This document shows, in pieces, positions 43,271 to 51,385 of a stretch of DNA of 55,211 nt; position 1 is the first letter of the stretch; the number at the start of each line of letters is the position of its first letter. Position numbers and translations under genes: made by a program. The DNA is taken from the NCBI GenBank assembly GCA_017936585.1, contig JAGBFI010000025.1, positions 1-55,211 of the forward strand, given 5' to 3'. Origin of the DNA: Clostridia bacterium (lineage in GTDB: Bacteria > Bacillota > Clostridia > Christensenellales > UBA1242). Under the pieces are notes generated by a model, which ran no database searches, was not told the DNA's origin, and saw only the letters and a list, made by a program, of their open reading frames with translations.

Positions 43271-43317
43271 GTGACATTTTTTGTGTCATTTCATTTGGGT
43301 GGGGAATATATAAGGTT

Positions 43318-43431
43318 ATGGAAAAAGAAAAGAAATCAAACATCAAAATCATTTGCGTCAAAGCGCCAAGATGGACGGCTCCGTTTTTGAAAAAGTTTTA
43401 TAAAAAAGAGAAAAATGTGGGTGAGGAATAA
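43318..43431 (+). CDS. SpoVM-like short amphipathic peptide
   Basis: A 37-residue frame between clpX and the SDR gene. Its core KIICVKAPRWTAPFLKKFYKK aligns with SpoVM of Bacillus: a short strand, then (I/V)K-x-P-(K/R)-(F/W), then an amphipathic helix with Lys/Arg on one face. The Pro matches the SpoVM Pro9 that is needed for curvature sensing. SpoVM (26 residues) marks the forespore membrane and anchors the SpoIVA coat basement. Here eight charged residues precede the core and an acidic tail follows. GTGGGG lies about 12 bases upstream; the ribosome site is not ideal. The presence of spoIVB shows that the host sporulates, which supports the reading. Confidence 0.6.
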   Translation: MEKEKKSNIKIICVKAPRWTAPFLKKFYKKEKNVGEE

Positions 43432-43447
43432 AGGATAAAAGCAAAAA

Positions 43448-43482
43448 ATATGGTGTGTTATGTTATGCATAATACACCATAT
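43448..43482. repeat. Palindromic repeat family copy R5
   Basis: ATATGGTGTGTTATG (43448-43462), a 5-nt loop, then CATAATACACCATAT (43468-43482). The arms match except for one G-U pair. Confidence 0.9.
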
Positions 43483-43500
43483 CTTGTGTTCGGTTAAGTT

Positions 43501-44229
43501 TTATTCCAAAATCAACCCGCCGTCAACATAAAGAATTTGCCCTGTGATGAAGGATGCTTTTTCGCTGCTTAAAAACACGATAGCATTTGCAACATCACAG
43601 ACGTTGCCAAGTGTTTGAAGAGGGGTCATGTCGGCAATTTCTGTTTTTTCTTCGTCTGTGAGATTTACATTCATTTTCGTGTCAATAAATCCGGGTGCAA
43701 CAACATTGATGCGGATGCCAAGGTTTCCAAGTTCGCTTGCAAGGGAACGGCAAAGTCCGTTCATTGCGCTTTTTGTTGCGGCATAGACACTCTCGCATGA
43801 GCAGCCCATTTTTTCAACAAACGAACTAACAAGAACAATGTTGGCAGGGTGCTTGCCAGCGGTCATTTTTGAAAACGCTTTGATGCACTTGATTGCTGAT
43901 TTGATGTTAACCTCAAAAAGATTGTCGATTTCTTCGTCAGAGACATCGAAAATCAAAGCTCTTTTTTGTGCAATGCCGCTGCAGAACACGAGTGTGTCGA
44001 TGTATTTGAAGTCAGAGCCGATTTGCATAAAGGTTTTTGCGATGTCATCACTTTTTAAATCAAGGGGATAGGCTTTGATTTCAACATTATCACAGTCAAT
44101 TTCATTTTTGAAATCAACTTTGTTTTTGTTGTATGTAAGAGCTAAATAATAGCCCTCTTTTGCCATTTTTTTTGCTGTTTCAAGCCCAATTTCGCCTGAA
44201 GCACCAATGATGATTGCAGTTTTTTTCAT
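43501..44229 (-). CDS. SDR-family oxidoreductase (FabG-like)
   Basis: A 242-residue short-chain dehydrogenase. The cofactor motif is IIGASGEIGLETAKKMAKEG (GxxxGxG). The active site has Ser in VLVSSFVEK and Tyr-x-x-x-Lys in SVYAATKSAMNGLCRSLASELG. The end is FITGQILYVDGGLIL, typical of FabG-like 3-oxoacyl-ACP reductases. NADP use and acyl-ACP substrates are likely but not certain, because no fatty-acid genes are adjacent. It follows DegV on the same strand with a 139-bp gap that holds a large structured element. Confidence 0.88.
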   Translation of the reverse strand: MKKTAIIIGASGEIGLETAKKMAKEGYYLALTYNKNKVDFKNEIDCDNVEIKAYPLDLKSDDIAKTFMQIGSDFKYIDTLVFCSGIAQKRALIFDVSDEEIDNLFEVNIKSAIKCIKAFSKMTAGKHPANIVLVSSFVEKMGCSCESVYAATKSAMNGLCRSLASELGNLGIRINVVAPGFIDTKMNVNLTDEEKTEIADMTPLQTLGNVCDVANAIVFLSSEKASFITGQILYVDGGLILE

Positions 44230-44271
44230 AATTTTGTTCCTTTTGTTGGATGCTTGAGATTTGCGCGGTGG

Positions 44272-44378
44272 TCACGGCAAAATGCGTTGGCATTTTCGTC
44301 TGGCCGTGATGTGAATAAACAAGTGACCGACGAGCGCTTGCGAACAGCAAGCCGAGATTGAGCGCAGTTTATTCACAT
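44272..44378. repeat. Two-hairpin structured element overlapping the degV stop codon
   Basis: Hairpin 1: TCACGGC-AAAATGC, loop GTTG, GCATTTT, then GCCGTGA (44272-44309). Hairpin 2: ATGTGAATAAAC (44309-44320) pairs perfectly with GTTTATTCACAT (44367-44378) and encloses GCTTGC/GCAAGC (44336-44352). The degV stop codon (44369-44371) is inside the right arm. It is GC-richer than its surroundings, like the element after polA. Confidence 0.75.
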
Positions 44379-45208
44379 GTCCACGCCAACCCAACGGCTG
44401 GGCCAACATGGCAGGCGGTTACAGGGCCAACTTCGCCTTCATGAATTTCAACTTTGTTTTTGTTACCTTTCTTTTCAAGCCAATCAAAAACCATTTTTTT
44501 CATTATTTCAAAGCTTTTTGAATTTGCAACATGAATAAGGAAAAGTCTTTTGATTTTTTCTGGAATTAAAGAAATCATATCTTTGATGGCTTTTTGCATT
44601 CCAAAACTCTTTTTGTCAGACAAAACGCCTTTTTTGAAGATGATGATTGGCTTGATTTGCAAGAGGTTGCCGATTGTTGCTGTGACTTTGCCAATTCTTC
44701 CACCTTTTGCCAAATATTCCAATGTATCAGGAATGAAAGTTACAAAACTGTTTTCTGTCAGTTTTTGCAGGTGGGCGAGAATTTCTTCACAAGTTGCGTT
44801 TTTGTCACGCATTTCAACCGCTTCCATGACATATCCAAGCATTGTTTGCACTTCTGACATGGTGTCAAAAACGTGCACTTTTTCAGGGGATTTGCATTGC
44901 TCTTTTGCCAAGTTTGCAACGCTGTTTGTTCCTGAAAGGGTGCTGCTGATTGTCATCATGATAACTTCATCGCCATTGTCGATGGCTTTGTTGTATTCTT
45001 CGATGAAAGTTTCAAGTGAAGGTTGACTTGTTTTTGGGAAGATTTTAGTCTTCAAAAAGTCCTCAAAAAACGCGTCAAAGGTGCCAGGATAGCCCTCTTC
45101 AAATTCAGTTTGTTTGTATAAAACCCTCAGCGGGATGACTTTGATGTCGTGTTTTTCAGCATAATCTTTTGGTGTGTAGGCTGTGCTGTCAACCATAATT
45201 TTAATCAT
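44369..45208 (-). CDS. DegV-family fatty-acid-binding protein
   Basis: A 279-residue protein. The N-terminal DegV domain starts IMVDSTAYTPKDYAEKHDIKVIPLRV. The lipid-headgroup motif is MTISSTLSGTNSVANLA near residue 83. The C-terminal domain has YLAKGGRIGKVTATIGNLLQIKPII, which is well conserved. The family binds fatty acids, and some members (FakB) present them to the kinase FakA. The last residues (VGLAWTCE) and the stop are encoded by the structured element, so the C-terminus may have been changed by its insertion. Confidence 0.92.
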   Translation of the reverse strand: MIKIMVDSTAYTPKDYAEKHDIKVIPLRVLYKQTEFEEGYPGTFDAFFEDFLKTKIFPKTSQPSLETFIEEYNKAIDNGDEVIMMTISSTLSGTNSVANLAKEQCKSPEKVHVFDTMSEVQTMLGYVMEAVEMRDKNATCEEILAHLQKLTENSFVTFIPDTLEYLAKGGRIGKVTATIGNLLQIKPIIIFKKGVLSDKKSFGMQKAIKDMISLIPEKIKRLFLIHVANSKSFEIMKKMVFDWLEKKGNKNKVEIHEGEVGPVTACHVGPAVGLAWTCE

Positions 45209-45322
45209 AAAAAACTCCTTGTGTCCGCTGTGGACTTTTTAATTTTAACACAATATTTTCTTTTTTCCAAACGAATACGAAAGTAAACTTGAATTTTGCA
45301 GGGGCTAATCTCAAGAAAATGT

Positions 45323-45351
45323 TTGACTTAAAAATATTATTATGATATATT
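45323..45351 (+). promoter_or_regulatory. Promoter of lysS
   Basis: TTGACT at 45323-45328, a 17-nt spacer and TATATT at 45346-45351. Confidence 0.75.
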
Positions 45352-45407
45352 ATTAAGCATATGAAGAGCGGATTTGGTCATATCCACTCGAAAAAATGGG
45401 GGCATTT

Positions 45408-46868
45408 ATGGAAGAAATCAATCTTGGAAACGAAATTGACATCAGAAGACAAAAAATTGAACAACTCAAAAAAATGGGCGAAATTCCATTCAAAGAAAAG
45501 TTTGAGCGCTCTTGCACAATTCAAGAAGCAAGAACAAAACTTGGCGAGCACGTGAAGATTGCTGGTCGAATTGTTTTCCGCCGCATTATGGGAAAATTCG
45601 GATTCTGCCAAATCAGAGATATCTATGACAGAATTCAAATTTCTGTTGGCAGAAATGAATTTAGCGAAGAGGATTATAATTTCTACAAAAAAATGATTGA
45701 CATCGGCGATTTTATCGGTGTTGAGGGCGAGGTGTATGAAACTCAAACTGGCGAAGTGACTGTCAAAGCAGAAAAAATTGTTTTGCTTTCAAAAACTTTG
45801 AGACCACTTCCTGAAAAATTTCATGGGGTCACTGACACGGAAATCAAATATAGACAGCGCTATCTTGACCTTATCGCAAACGAAGAAGCAAGAAAGATTT
45901 TCCTTACAAGAAGCAAGGTTGTTTCTTTCATCCGCAGACATTTGGAAGACAATGGATTCATTGAAGTTGAAACTCCAATTTTGCAAACAAGCGTTTCAGG
46001 AGCAAGTGCAAAACCATTCTTCACACATCACAATGCACTTGATATTGAGTGCAATCTCAGAATTGCAACTGAGTGCTATTTGAAGCAATGTATTGGTGCG
46101 GGAATTGACAGAGTGTTCGAGCTTGGCAAAGACTTCAGAAATGAGGGAATGGATCCATCTCACCTTCAAGAATTTACGCAAGTTGAGTGGTATGCTTCAT
46201 ATTGGAACTTTGAAGACAACATCAAGTTCTTCAAGGATATGATTGTCAAACTTTTCAATTCATGCCTTGGCACAACAAAAGTGAACTATCAAGGACAAGA
46301 AATTGAGTTTGCTGGCGAGTGGCCAAGAATTGACTACGTTGCGAAGATGCGCGAAATTTTGGGATGCGATTTTCTTGCTATTGACGATGTTGACGAACTT
46401 AAGAAAATCGTTGTTGACAAGGGTTTGTTTGGTTACGCTGAACTTGAAGAGTGTAAAACAGTGAGAACTTTGGTGGATTACATCTACAAGAGAAAAATCC
46501 GCGCTGGCATTGTTGAGCCAACAATTTTGTATAACTATCCAGCATCATTGATTCCTCTTGCAAGAAGAAATGACAAGGATGACAGAATCATTGATGTTTT
46601 CCAAGTTGTTGCAGGTGGTGCTGAACTTGTGAAGGCATACAGCGAACTTGTTGATCCAATTGTTCAAAGAAGAACTTTGGAATTGCAACTCGAAGAGAAA
46701 ATGGCTGGTGACGAAGAAACTATGGACGTTGATGAAGACTTCCTTTTGGCTATGGAACACGGCATGCCTCCAATTTCTGGTTTGGGATTTGGAATTGATC
46801 GTTTCTTGCAGTTTGTTTTCGATTGTCCAAACATTCGTGACGTTGTGCTTTTCCCATTGATGAGATAA
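45408..46868 (+). CDS. lysS: Lysyl-tRNA synthetase, class II
   Basis: A 486-residue enzyme. The N-terminal OB-fold anticodon domain covers residues 50-150 (VKIAGRIVFRRIMGKFGFCQIRD). The class II core has ETPILQTSVSGASAKPF, motif 2 FELGKDFRNEGMDPSHLQEFTQVEWY and motif 3 GLGFGIDRFLQFVFD. The start at 45408 has GGGGG upstream at 5-nt spacing; an in-frame ATG at 45396 overlaps that site. A short weak hairpin follows the stop. No T-box is visible upstream. Confidence 0.96.
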   Translation: MEEINLGNEIDIRRQKIEQLKKMGEIPFKEKFERSCTIQEARTKLGEHVKIAGRIVFRRIMGKFGFCQIRDIYDRIQISVGRNEFSEEDYNFYKKMIDIGDFIGVEGEVYETQTGEVTVKAEKIVLLSKTLRPLPEKFHGVTDTEIKYRQRYLDLIANEEARKIFLTRSKVVSFIRRHLEDNGFIEVETPILQTSVSGASAKPFFTHHNALDIECNLRIATECYLKQCIGAGIDRVFELGKDFRNEGMDPSHLQEFTQVEWYASYWNFEDNIKFFKDMIVKLFNSCLGTTKVNYQGQEIEFAGEWPRIDYVAKMREILGCDFLAIDDVDELKKIVVDKGLFGYAELEECKTVRTLVDYIYKRKIRAGIVEPTILYNYPASLIPLARRNDKDDRIIDVFQVVAGGAELVKAYSELVDPIVQRRTLELQLEEKMAGDEETMDVDEDFLLAMEHGMPPISGLGFGIDRFLQFVFDCPNIRDVVLFPLMR

Positions 46869-46876
46869 GTTTGAGG

Positions 46877-46899
46877 GGAGGTTTAAAAAAGCCTCCTTT
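46877..46899 (+). terminator. Weak terminator after lysS
   Basis: GGAGGTTT, loop AAAA, AAGCCTCC with one G-U pair, followed by only three T. Confidence 0.5.
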
Positions 46900-47018
46900 C
46901 GTTGTTTCATGGGTGCTTGACAGCAGAAGAATAAGGGGTTGAAGGAATTTTGGTTGCTTTTTGAGCAGGTGTTATGGCGCAGAAAAACATTAAGTTGAAA
47001 AAACAAAAGGAGGGAGAT

Positions 47019-47636
47019 ATGGATGCAAAAATTGTGATGGACGCGCTGGATGTTATGGTTGAAAATCCACGCTGCGAACTTGAACATCGAACTCCATTTG
47101 AACTTCTTATTGCTGTGATTTTGTCAGCTCAATGCACGGATAAGCGTGTGAATCAGGTGACACAAGAGCTTTTCAAAACGCACAACACTCCAAAGGATTT
47201 TGTCGAGATGTCGCAGGAAGAGTTGGAAGCGAAAATTCATTCATGCGGTTTTTTCAGAAACAAAGCGAAGTCAATCAAAAGTGCAAGCTGGGACATTTTG
47301 CAACGCTTTGGTGGCGAAGTGCCAAGCAATTTTGATGACTTGACCACTCTTGCTGGTGTTGGAAGAAAAACAGCAAATGTTGTTATGGCTGTGGCGTTTG
47401 GTGGAGATAATTTTGCTGTGGATACTCATGTTTTGAGGGTGTCAAACAGGTTGGAACTTGTAAAAACAACAGACCCGAACAAATGTGAGTTTGAACTTTG
47501 CAAAATCTTCCCGAAAAACACTTGGTCAAAGTTGCACTATCAAATGGTGTTGTTTGGAAGATACACTTGCAAGGCGATGAAGCCAGAATGTGAAAAATGT
47601 GTGTTTAATCGCAGTTGTCCAAGCAGTCGTGTTTGA
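47019..47636 (+). CDS. nth: Endonuclease III
   Basis: A 205-residue DNA glycosylase/AP lyase for oxidised pyrimidines. The helix-hairpin-helix with the catalytic Lys is LTTLAGVGRKTANVV, the catalytic Asp lies in FAVDTHVLRVSNRL, and the [4Fe-4S] cluster Cys residues are in CKAMKPECEKC and SC at the end. The start at 47019 is chosen for AGGAGGGAG; a longer frame from 46974 crosses that site. Confidence 0.95.
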   Translation: MDAKIVMDALDVMVENPRCELEHRTPFELLIAVILSAQCTDKRVNQVTQELFKTHNTPKDFVEMSQEELEAKIHSCGFFRNKAKSIKSASWDILQRFGGEVPSNFDDLTTLAGVGRKTANVVMAVAFGGDNFAVDTHVLRVSNRLELVKTTDPNKCEFELCKIFPKNTWSKLHYQMVLFGRYTCKAMKPECEKCVFNRSCPSSRV

Positions 47637-47687
47637 GACGGGGCGAGAAACAAGGACTTATATTATTGAAACTGCATAGGAGGTTTT

Positions 47688-48959
47688 ATGTTTTTAGATA
47701 GAGTTAAAATTTCGATTAAAGCAGGAAATGGAGGTAAGGGCTCCACTTCTTTCTTGCGCACAAAACTGACTATGAACGGCGGCCCAGACGGAGGAGATGG
47801 TGGAAAAGGTGGAGATGTTGTGTTTGTTGCAACAAATGACATGAACACACTTTTCTCTTTCAGATTTAAAAAGAAATTTGTCGCTGAAAACGGTGAGGAT
47901 GGGCATCAGAAAAATCAGACCGGCAGAAGCGGCAAGGACGAAGTTATTCAAGTGCCTGTTGGAACGGTGCTTATCAATCCAAAAACAAACAAAATTGTTG
48001 CTGATTTAAGCGAGGACTGCATGAGATTTGTGGCTCTTAGAGGTGGTGCTGGCGGACATGGAAACGCTTATTATAAATCTTCAATCAAGCAGGCTCCAAG
48101 TTTTTCACAAACCGGTGAAGTGACTGAGCAGAAAGAAATTATTTTGGAGTTGAAAACGATTGCTGACGTTGGACTTGTGGGATTTCCAAATGTTGGAAAA
48201 TCAACCCTTCTTTCGGTTGTTTCAAACGCAAACCCAAAGATTGCAAACTATCCTTTCACAACCATATATCCAAATTTGGGCGTGTGTGAGGTGCTGGGAG
48301 AAACGTTTGTTGTTGCTGACATCCCGGGACTTATCGAAGGTGCAAGCGAGGGTCTTGGGCTTGGGCACTATTTCCTCAAGCATGTTGAACGCGTGAGATT
48401 GATTGTGCACCTTGTGGACATTTCAGAATGCGAGGGACGAAGTGCGGTTGAGGACTATAAAATCATCAACTCAGAATTGGCGAAATATAACGCTGATTTG
48501 TCAAAAACAAAGCAAATTGTTGTATTTTCAAAGTGCGACCTTTTGGAAAAGGAAGAACTTGACGCCAAAATTGCAAATTTCACAAAAGAGCTTGGGGTGA
48601 AGGAATATATGTGTATTTCTTCATACACAAGAGAGGGCGTTGAGGATTTGAAGAAGAAGATTTTGGAAAATCTCAAGAAAATACCAAAGAAAGCTGCGTT
48701 GGCTGTTGAGGATTTTGAGTTTGACAAGAAGGATAGCAGTTCAATTGAAATCAAGCGTTTGAAAGACGGCAGTTTTGAAGTTTCAGGCGGACGTATTGAC
48801 GGATTGATTCGCGGAGTTGTGCTTTCTGACCAAGTTTCATTTGCATATTTCCAAACACGACTTAAAGAAATGGGTGTGATTGATATGCTGAAAGAAAAAG
48901 GCTTGAGAGAGGGTGACACTGTGACAATCAAAGACATTTCGTTTGAATATGTTGAGTGA
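47688..48959 (+). CDS. obgE: GTPase Obg
   Basis: A 423-residue ribosome-assembly and stress GTPase. The N-terminal glycine-rich Obg fold has DRVKISIKAGNGGKGSTSF and GGPDGGDGGKGGDV. The G domain has G1 GFPNVGKSTLLS, G3 DIPGLIEG and G4 FSKCDLL. A C-terminal OCT domain (residues 350-423) is present, as in Firmicutes Obg. AGGAGG precedes the ATG. In Bacillus it also links to the onset of sporulation. Confidence 0.96.
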   Translation: MFLDRVKISIKAGNGGKGSTSFLRTKLTMNGGPDGGDGGKGGDVVFVATNDMNTLFSFRFKKKFVAENGEDGHQKNQTGRSGKDEVIQVPVGTVLINPKTNKIVADLSEDCMRFVALRGGAGGHGNAYYKSSIKQAPSFSQTGEVTEQKEIILELKTIADVGLVGFPNVGKSTLLSVVSNANPKIANYPFTTIYPNLGVCEVLGETFVVADIPGLIEGASEGLGLGHYFLKHVERVRLIVHLVDISECEGRSAVEDYKIINSELAKYNADLSKTKQIVVFSKCDLLEKEELDAKIANFTKELGVKEYMCISSYTREGVEDLKKKILENLKKIPKKAALAVEDFEFDKKDSSSIEIKRLKDGSFEVSGGRIDGLIRGVVLSDQVSFAYFQTRLKEMGVIDMLKEKGLREGDTVTIKDISFEYVE

Positions 48960-48970
48960 TTGCACGACAC

Positions 48971-49015
48971 AATATGTTGTGTATTATGCAGTTAAAATGT
49001 GATTGCATACCAACA
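48971..49015. repeat. Palindromic repeat family copy R6 (obgE-yhbY gap)
   Basis: TGTTGTGTATTATGCA (48975-48990) faces TGCATACCAACA (49004-49015) across a 13-nt loop. It is more decayed than R4 or R5. Confidence 0.6.
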
Positions 49016-49045
49016 AGATATAGATTAGAATAAAAGGACAAAATT

Positions 49046-49342
49046 ATGATTACAACAAAACAAAGAGCATATTTGAGAGGACTTGGAAATGCACTTGAGC
49101 CTCTTGCGCAGGTTGGGAAAGATGGACTTTCTGAGAACGTGATTGAAGGAATTGGCCTTTTGCTTGAAGCAAGGGAACTTGTGAAAATTAAAGCCCTTAA
49201 AAATGTTGATGAAGATGTGAGAGAAATTGCAGAAGCTGCGGCTGCAAAGCTTGGTGCAGAAGTTGTGCAAGTGATTGGCAATATTTTCATTCTCTACAAA
49301 AAATCAACAAGAAAGAATTTCAAACACATCCAACTTCCATAA
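49046..49342 (+). CDS. yhbY: YhbY/CRM-domain ribosome-assembly RNA-binding protein
   Basis: A 98-residue single CRM domain. Motifs are TTKQRAYLRGLGNALEPLAQVGKDGLSENVIEGI and the GxxG-like end AKLGAEVVQVIGNIFILYKKS. The protein binds pre-50S particles. In Bacillus (yqeI) it sits ahead of nadD, yqeK and rsfS. Here rsfS is close by, but nadD and yqeK are replaced by one reverse-strand gene. Confidence 0.93.
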   Translation: MITTKQRAYLRGLGNALEPLAQVGKDGLSENVIEGIGLLLEARELVKIKALKNVDEDVREIAEAAAAKLGAEVVQVIGNIFILYKKSTRKNFKHIQLP

Positions 49343-49352
49343 ATAGCGGCGG

Positions 49353-49378
49353 AAAAGCATCTTTCGGATGCTTTTTTT
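49353..49378 (+). terminator. Terminator of yhbY
   Basis: AAAAGCATC, loop TTTCG, GATGCTTTT, then T. Confidence 0.9.
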
Positions 49379-49489
49379 GCTCGATTTGTGCGTTTTTAAA
49401 GCGATTGAAGAAACCTTGACAAAATTTATCTTCTCGCTTTTTTTGTTATAAAATTTTTAGTTTTTGTTGCATTCCTTGATTTCGTAATT

Positions 49490-50311
49490 TCACAAAACTT
49501 CCGTCTCGTGTTTTGCGTTGAAATATGGGTTGAACTGAGAAACAATGGCAAAGACGACAAGCAAGGAGGCAACAATGCAATAATAGATGCTTGTTTTGAC
49601 AAAAAGTCCGCTTAAAACCAGAATCAAAGAAGAGAATAAATATCCTTTTGTTCTTTTTTTGTTGAAAGAATATGACACAAAGTCCTTGAAAACCATCTTC
49701 TTTTCAGATTTGTATGTCTTTGTCACAGTTGGAAAACAGTCATAGAATTTATAGAGCTTTTGATAGGAGTCATATTCATCCAATAGCAAGAATTTTTCTT
49801 CGAAATTTCCACAAAAAGCGAAGATTTGTTTGTCCTTTATTTCCTTGCAAACGATGACAATTTTGCTTGCTTTTTCTTTTTTGATTTTTCCATAAATTTG
49901 CATAAATCTTGGGATGCTTAAGCCCTCAAACGAAAGGTCGGAAAAAAGAATTGTTTTCGCCTTTTCCGTCTCGTGATTTATCACCAAATATTCCTTGTGT
50001 TTTATCACATTTTCATGCTTTTTTGTGGCAAGTTCGACGAAAAAGTCCATTGGCTTATCTTCGCAGCAAAGCGACAGAAACATATTTTCCGCTTCCTGCT
50101 TTTCTTTCAGTTTGAGCCCAATTTTCTGCTTTTTTGAGTGTCTGACAAAGAACATAATCGCAAATATTGCTGCGGCAATCATAAGCGACACAATCGCGGA
50201 GAGCCAAAGGCTATTTATGAAATATCTCAGCCATACGAATGCCAGCAAAAACAACAAAACAAACTTCAAAACTTCCTGAAAAATCAAATTTATTCTTCTC
50301 ATATTCAGCAT
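49490..50311 (-). CDS. Four-helix membrane protein of unknown function
   Basis: A 273-residue protein. There are two N-terminal membrane helices (FQEVLKFVLLFLLAFVWLRYF and LSAIVSLMIAAAIFAIMFFV). A cytoplasmic alpha/beta domain of about 150 residues follows, with several Cys and Asp residues (LCCEDKPMDFFVELA, IVIVCKEIKDKQIFAFCGNF). Two more helices lie near residues 220-262. No family was recognised. The middle domain resembles restriction-like or NERD-type alpha/beta folds only in general secondary structure. It is divergent from rsfS and shares a 72-bp upstream gap. The start may be the ATG at 50302. Confidence 0.55.
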   Translation of the reverse strand: MLNMRRINLIFQEVLKFVLLFLLAFVWLRYFINSLWLSAIVSLMIAAAIFAIMFFVRHSKKQKIGLKLKEKQEAENMFLSLCCEDKPMDFFVELATKKHENVIKHKEYLVINHETEKAKTILFSDLSFEGLSIPRFMQIYGKIKKEKASKIVIVCKEIKDKQIFAFCGNFEEKFLLLDEYDSYQKLYKFYDCFPTVTKTYKSEKKMVFKDFVSYSFNKKRTKGYLFSSLILVLSGLFVKTSIYYCIVASLLVVFAIVSQFNPYFNAKHETEVL

Positions 50312-50348
50312 TTTTGCCAGTTTGCGTGCGTTTTAATCAATTAAATGT

Positions 50349-50377
50349 TTGACAAATGCTGAAAATCTTGTTACAAT
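50349..50377 (+). promoter_or_regulatory. Consensus promoter giving a leaderless rsfS transcript
   Basis: TTGACA at 50349-50354, a 17-nt spacer and TACAAT at 50372-50377. The rsfS ATG begins 6 bases later, at the expected transcription start. No ribosome-binding site is present. Confidence 0.8.
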
Positions 50378-50383
50378 CATCAT

Positions 50384-50695
50384 ATGATTAACATAAAAGA
50401 ACTTGTTGCAATCTTGCAAGATAACAAAATCAAAAGCGTGTCGGTGTATGATCTTTCTTCTGAAGCAGAGGAAAAGTTTGTCATTTTGTCGACATCAAAC
50501 AAGGTTGCTGACAGCAAGAAGGCAGCAGATGTCATAGCTGAAAAATATGCCTACAACGACAAGATTGAAGGCTATTCCAAAGGTGAGTGGATTGTTTTTG
50601 ATTTCACTGATGTGACACTTCACATCTTCTTGCCAAAGATCAGAGAAAAATACAATTTGGACAAACTCTACAAACCAAAGAAAGTGATTTTGTGA
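50384..50695 (+). CDS. rsfS: Ribosomal silencing factor RsfS
   Basis: A 103-residue Iojap-family protein that binds L14 and blocks subunit joining during starvation. Motifs are KSVSVYDLSSEAEEKFVILSTSN, the AADVIAEKY helix, KGEWIVFDFTDVTLHIFLPKIREKYNLDKLY and its end. The length is standard. The start codon sits at the predicted first base of the mRNA. It stands alone, without nadD or yqeK upstream. Confidence 0.92.
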   Translation: MINIKELVAILQDNKIKSVSVYDLSSEAEEKFVILSTSNKVADSKKAADVIAEKYAYNDKIEGYSKGEWIVFDFTDVTLHIFLPKIREKYNLDKLYKPKKVIL

Positions 50696-50893
50696 GGCTG
50701 AGATTTCACATCATTTCATCAAACAAAAGCTTATGTTGATGCTTTTCAAACAATCTCAACTTTTTGCGAAAACAAATTTGTGTGTTTGGATGAAGCGGTT
50801 ATCGGAAATTGGCGTCAAACGAAGTTTTGATTTGAGACCTTTAAACATTTGTTAAAACATATAAAAAAATTTTTGAAACAAGGTTAATTTGCT

Positions 50894-50921
50894 TTGTTTT
50901 TTTTTACTTTTAGTTTACAAT
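50894..50921 (+). promoter_or_regulatory. Promoter of the ywlE-rpiB operon
   Basis: TTGTTT at 50894-50899, a 16-nt spacer and TACAAT at 50916-50921. Confidence 0.55.
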
Positions 50922-50956
50922 GGAAGCAAGAAGTTAAAATTCTTAAAGGAAAACCA

Positions 50957-51385
50957 ATGATTGAAATTTGTTTTGTTTGCACAGGAAACACCTGTCGTTC
51001 TGTTATGGCAGAGCGAATTGCAAAGAAAATGGCGAAGAACAAAAAAATCAAGGACATCAAGTTTTCTTCTGCGGGCATCTATGCCAAGGGTGACAACATA
51101 ACTGAAAACGCCGCTTCCGCTTTGAAGCACTTTGGTTATGACGGGAGAAATCGAAAGAGCGTGCTTCTGAAAAAAGTGAAGCCAAATGTCATCTATGTTG
51201 CGGTGACCAACGACCACAAAAGATTTATTAGTTCAAAAAAATGTCTCAGTTTTGAAGAACTTGCTGGTGGCGTGAGTGACCCTTATGGACAGAACGTGGA
51301 GGTTTATCTGCAAACTGCAAAACAAATCGAGAAAAACGTTGAAGTTTTGCTTGAAAAACTTAAAGCTTTAAGAGGTGAATTATGA
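50957..51385 (+). CDS. ywlE: Low-molecular-weight phosphatase, YwlE-like (protein-arginine phosphatase)
   Basis: A 142-residue LMW-PTP-fold enzyme. The P-loop is CFVCTGNTCRSVMAE with nucleophile Cys8 or so; Thr in the CTGNTCRS loop is the YwlE feature linked to phosphoarginine preference, where tyrosine phosphatases carry Ile or Leu. The general acid lies in VSDPYGQNVEVY. The start at 50957 follows AAAGGAAAACC. It overlaps rpiB (ATGA-type), as in the Bacillus ywlE-ywlF order. In Bacillus YwlE opposes the McsB arginine kinase, which marks proteins for ClpCP; no mcsB lies in this window. Confidence 0.85.
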   Translation: MIEICFVCTGNTCRSVMAERIAKKMAKNKKIKDIKFSSAGIYAKGDNITENAASALKHFGYDGRNRKSVLLKKVKPNVIYVAVTNDHKRFISSKKCLSFEELAGGVSDPYGQNVEVYLQTAKQIEKNVEVLLEKLKALRGEL

